Positions 61,253 through 64,000 of a stretch of 64,000 bases of DNA are shown here, in pieces (positions within the stretch are counted from its first letter, which is position 1; each line of letters begins with the position of its first letter). Made by a program: the position numbers and the translations under genes. A model generated the notes under the pieces. The model was not told the DNA's origin. It saw only the letters and a program-made list of their open reading frames with translations, and made no database searches. The stretch is taken from positions 4,402,001 through 4,466,000 of the forward strand of contig NZ_BLPG01000001.1 in the NCBI RefSeq assembly GCF_011764445.1, given 5' to 3'. The DNA comes from Phytohabitans rumicis (GTDB taxonomy: Bacteria > Actinomycetota > Actinomycetes > Mycobacteriales > Micromonosporaceae).

Positions 61253-64000
61253 ATGAACTCGTACGACGACCCTAGTTCCGCGCGCGGTCGGGCCAACGCA
61301 TCAGGCCCGTCCGACGACTACGGACCCGACGCGGGGGATACCGGCGGTCAAGCGCCAGCTCCTCCCCACGTCCCGCCGCGCCAGGGCGCGCGACCGTGGG
61401 GTCAGCAGGGCGCGCGTCGGTGACTCCTACCTCCGGCCGCGCGCCGGTCGGGTCGGGTCGCGCGTCGGTGGGTTCCGCCTCCGTCGGCTCCGCCTCGGTC
61501 GGCCGGGCCGGCGTCGGCGCGGCGCCCCCCGGTGCCGCTGGGCGGGCCACGGTGGGCCGGGCCACCGTACGCCCGGTGTCCCCGGCCGGGCCGGGCTTCT
61601 CCGGGCCCGACGTCCTCGAAGGACCGGGTGGCCCGGTAGGTCCGGGCGGCCCCGGTGGGCCCGGTGGACCGGGTGGTCCCGGCGGTCCGGGTCGGCGCGG
61701 CGGCAAGGGTGGCAAGGGCGACCCGGCGGCGATCAAGCGGGCGAAGCGGCGTAAGCGGATCAACTGGATCGTCGCGGCCTTCGCGGTGGTCGTCATGCTC
61801 GCCGGCGGTGCCGTGGTCGCCCTGACGTGGTTCTACGACGACGTGCCGGCGTACAGCACGAGCGAGGTCGAGGCCACCTCGATCATGTTCGCGGACGGCA
61901 AGACCCAGCTCGCCAAGCTCGGCGAGTCCAACCGCACGGTCGTGCCGTACGACAAGATCTCACCGGTGGTCCGCGAAGCGGTGATGGCCGCGGAAGACAA
62001 GGGCTTCCAGGACCACGAGGGCATCGACCTGAAGGGCATCGCCCGCGCCGCGTGGAACAACTTCACCGGCGGCGACACCCAGGGCGCCTCGACGATCACC
62101 CAGCAGTACGCCCGGCACGCGGCCGAACTGACCGGCATCAACTACAACCGGAAGATCCGTGAGGCGGTGCTCGCCCGCCGGTTGGAGCAGACGTACAGCA
62201 AGGACGAGATCCTCGGGTTCTACCTCAACGCGATCTACTTCGGCCGGGGCTGCCACGGCATCGAGGCCGCGGCGCAGTGCTTCTTCGGCAAGTCGGCCCT
62301 CACCCAGCCCGGACAGCCGGGCGCCCTCACCAAGGAAGAGGCGGCCGTCCTCGCCTCGGTGATCAAGCAGCCGGAGCCGTCGTCCACGCACAAGGGCTAC
62401 GACCCGCAGCTCAACCTGGAGGCGGCCACCGAGCGGTGGAACTACACCCTCGGCAACATGGTCGAAAAGGGCTGGATGACGGCCGACGAGCGGGCGAAGG
62501 CGGTCTACCCGACCAAGACGCTCAAGAAGTACGACCCGAAGACGTGCAACATCGGGTGTGGCGCCGACAAGCCGACCGGCAACGTGATCAACTACGTCCG
62601 GGACGAGCTTGAGGCGATGGGGATCCCGCCGTCCGAGTGGAAGGCGAAGGGCGGATACCGGATCACCACCACGATCCTCCCGAAGGCGCAGAAGGCCGCC
62701 GAGAACGCCACCCGCCGGCAGTCCAAGGAATCGCCGATGAACAAGCTTCCGGCGTACTACAAGGCGGCGCTGGTGGCGATCGACCCGTCGAACGGCCGGG
62801 TGATCGCGTACTACGGCGGCGAGAACGGCACCGGGTACGACTACGCCGGCCTCAACGACGACGGCAACTCCGGTGGGCACGCGCCCGGCTCGACGTTCAA
62901 GATCTACACGCTGGCGGCGGCGATGCGCGCCGAGATCCCGATGGACTCGCGCTGGGACGCGACCAAGGACCAGGACGGGGCCCGCAAGATCTCGAACGCC
63001 GGACGCGAGGGGAACGAGATCGCCTGTGGAAAGACCTGCACGCTGGAACAGTCCACGATCTCGTCGTTCAACGTGCCGTTCTACTGGATCGCCGACGGCA
63101 TCGGGCCGGACAAGGTCGTCGCGGCCGCCCGCGACGCCGGCATCCACACCATGTTCGACACCAGCAAGGGCAAGCCGCACGACCTCACCAAGAGCAAGCC
63201 GGAGGACCTGGCGCCGGAGGAGTTCGACAACGAGGTGGCGTTCGGCCAGTACCCGGTGACCGTGCTCGACCACGCGAACGGCGTGGCCACGCTCGCCAAC
63301 CGGGGCGCCTACAACAAGGCCCACTTCATCCGGTCGGTGGAGAAGCGCGACCCGGCGACCGGCAAGTACGTCAAGGTCGCCGGGGTCGGTGAGAAGCTCG
63401 ACCCGCAGCAGAAGTTCGTCGCGAACCAGATCGACGACATCAACTCCGTGCTACAGAAGATCCCCGGCTCGATCGACAACAAGCTCGAGGACGGCCGCCC
63501 GGCGACCGGCAAGACCGGTACCTGGGAGCTCAACCAGGAGCGCAACGCGACCGGCGACGCCTGGATGGTCGGCGCGACGCCACAGATCGCGTCCGCGGTC
63601 TGGGTCGGCACCGAGGGCAAACGACGAGCCATCAAGGAGCCCGGCGGCTCAAAGAACATGAGCGGCTCCGGCACGCCCGCCGCCATCTGGGAAAAGTTCA
63701 TGGACGAGGCGCACAAGGCCCTCAACTACGAGATCAAGCGGTTCGAGGACCGGAAGAACACCGGCGACCCGGACAGCCCGTACCCGAACGGCCAGTCGCC
63801 CCCTCCGCCGACGACGGGTCCGGACGAGAACCTGCTGTGCCGGCAGTTCCCGTTCCTGCCGCAGTGTGACCGGGACGGCAACGACGACAACAACGGCAAC
63901 GGCAACGGGAATGGCAACAACAACAACGGCAACCTGCCGACGACCCCGTCGCCCGGCACCGGTGGCGGCGGGGGCGGCGTGATCGTCATACCCACGCCGA
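61253..64000 (+). CDS. Bifunctional class A penicillin-binding protein, 3' end outside window, one frameshift
   Basis: A peptidoglycan glycosyltransferase/transpeptidase. The ATG at 61253 opens a frame that ends at 61423; one added G in the G5 run 61333-61337 leads into the main frame (DAGGYRRSSASSSPRPAAPGRATV). A cytoplasmic GRASV-repeat and collagen-like GPGGP stretch precedes the single membrane helix (INWIVAAFAVVVMLAGGAVVAL). The GT51 domain has EDKGFQDHEGID, GASTITQQYARH and RKIREAVLARRLEQ; the transpeptidase has STFK, SFN and KTGT boxes. After it comes a Cys-containing linker and an Asn/Gly/Asp-rich tail still open at 64000. Position after DUF5318 corresponds to ponA1 of mycobacteria. 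Confidence 0.92.

Noticed and set aside
61620-61700. Collagen-like GPGGP stretch considered as a collagen-domain protein
   Set aside because: It is short, sits on the cytoplasmic side before the membrane helix of the PBP, and is part of a low-complexity N-terminus.
1-64000. Prophage, IS element, integrase or rRNA operon
   Set aside because: No transposase, integrase, phage structural gene or rRNA sequence was seen on either strand; the tRNAs show no duplicated attachment site.

Overview
The window is high-GC actinobacterial chromosome spanning the replication origin. Gene order matches the origin neighbourhood known from Mycobacterium and Streptomyces: ino1-padR / DUF5318-ponA on one side, and murJ-sigM-trxBA-cwlM-parBA-rsmG-jag-yidC-yidD-rnpA-rpmH-dnaA-oriC-dnaN-gnd-recF-dciA-gyrB-gyrA-tRNA on the other. 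Protein style (Pro/Ala-rich tails, GRASV-type PBP N-terminus, multi-chaplin protein) points to Micromonosporaceae; this is inference from synteny and style, not from a search.

Layout. 0-6 kb: a broken GCS2 ligase gene, YceI with a divergent MarR regulator, and a large XRE/NB-ARC/TPR regulator. 6-14 kb: an acyl-CoA dehydrogenase and carboxylase set with a TetR regulator, interrupted by two exported proteins, one with five chaplin-like domains. 14-21.7 kb: accessory genes (exported propeller lipoprotein, lipoprotein-type class V aminotransferase, SGNH hydrolase, CBS protein, YbaK, NmrA-like protein, hydrolase-TetR pair) with palindromic repeats. 21.7-32.3 kb: tRNA-Ala, a 42-residue DLW-39 gene, tRNA-Ile, DUF3566, gyrA, gyrB, dciA, recF, gnd, dnaN. 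32.3-33 kb: oriC. 33-42.5 kb: dnaA, rpmH, rnpA, yidD, yidC, jag, rsmG, parA, parB and four perfect parS sites. 42.5-43.1 kb: a second repeat cluster. 43-55.6 kb: ddl, an aminotransferase, GNAT, cwlM, trxA, trxB, an anti-sigma/sigma pair, a pseudokinase, a HerA-like ATPase and murJ. 55.7-64 kb: tRNA nucleotidyltransferase, a zinc-ribbon protein, ogt, ino1, padR, DUF5318 and a bifunctional PBP running off the end.

Ten genes, including essential recF and rnpA, are each interrupted by what reads as loss of one base (two losses in the GCS2 gene, ten in nine complete or broken genes plus the PBP counted together as ten events) in a short G or C run. Restoring one base gives family-typical proteins each time. 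This looks like uncorrected sequencing error and creates false RecF-DciA and RnpA-YidD fusions. Coordinates for these genes span both frames.

The most interesting signals beyond the conserved genes are: a tRNA-Ile whose mature 3' end lies one base before the AUG of the DLW-39 gene; three families of palindromic repeats, one with a hairpin core flipped relative to its flanks and one with covarying arms; DnaA boxes outside oriC (gyrB-gyrA gap, after parB, inside a HerA-like gene); four exact-period 19-bp repeats in the rpmH leader; and parS sites embedded in the parA coding region.
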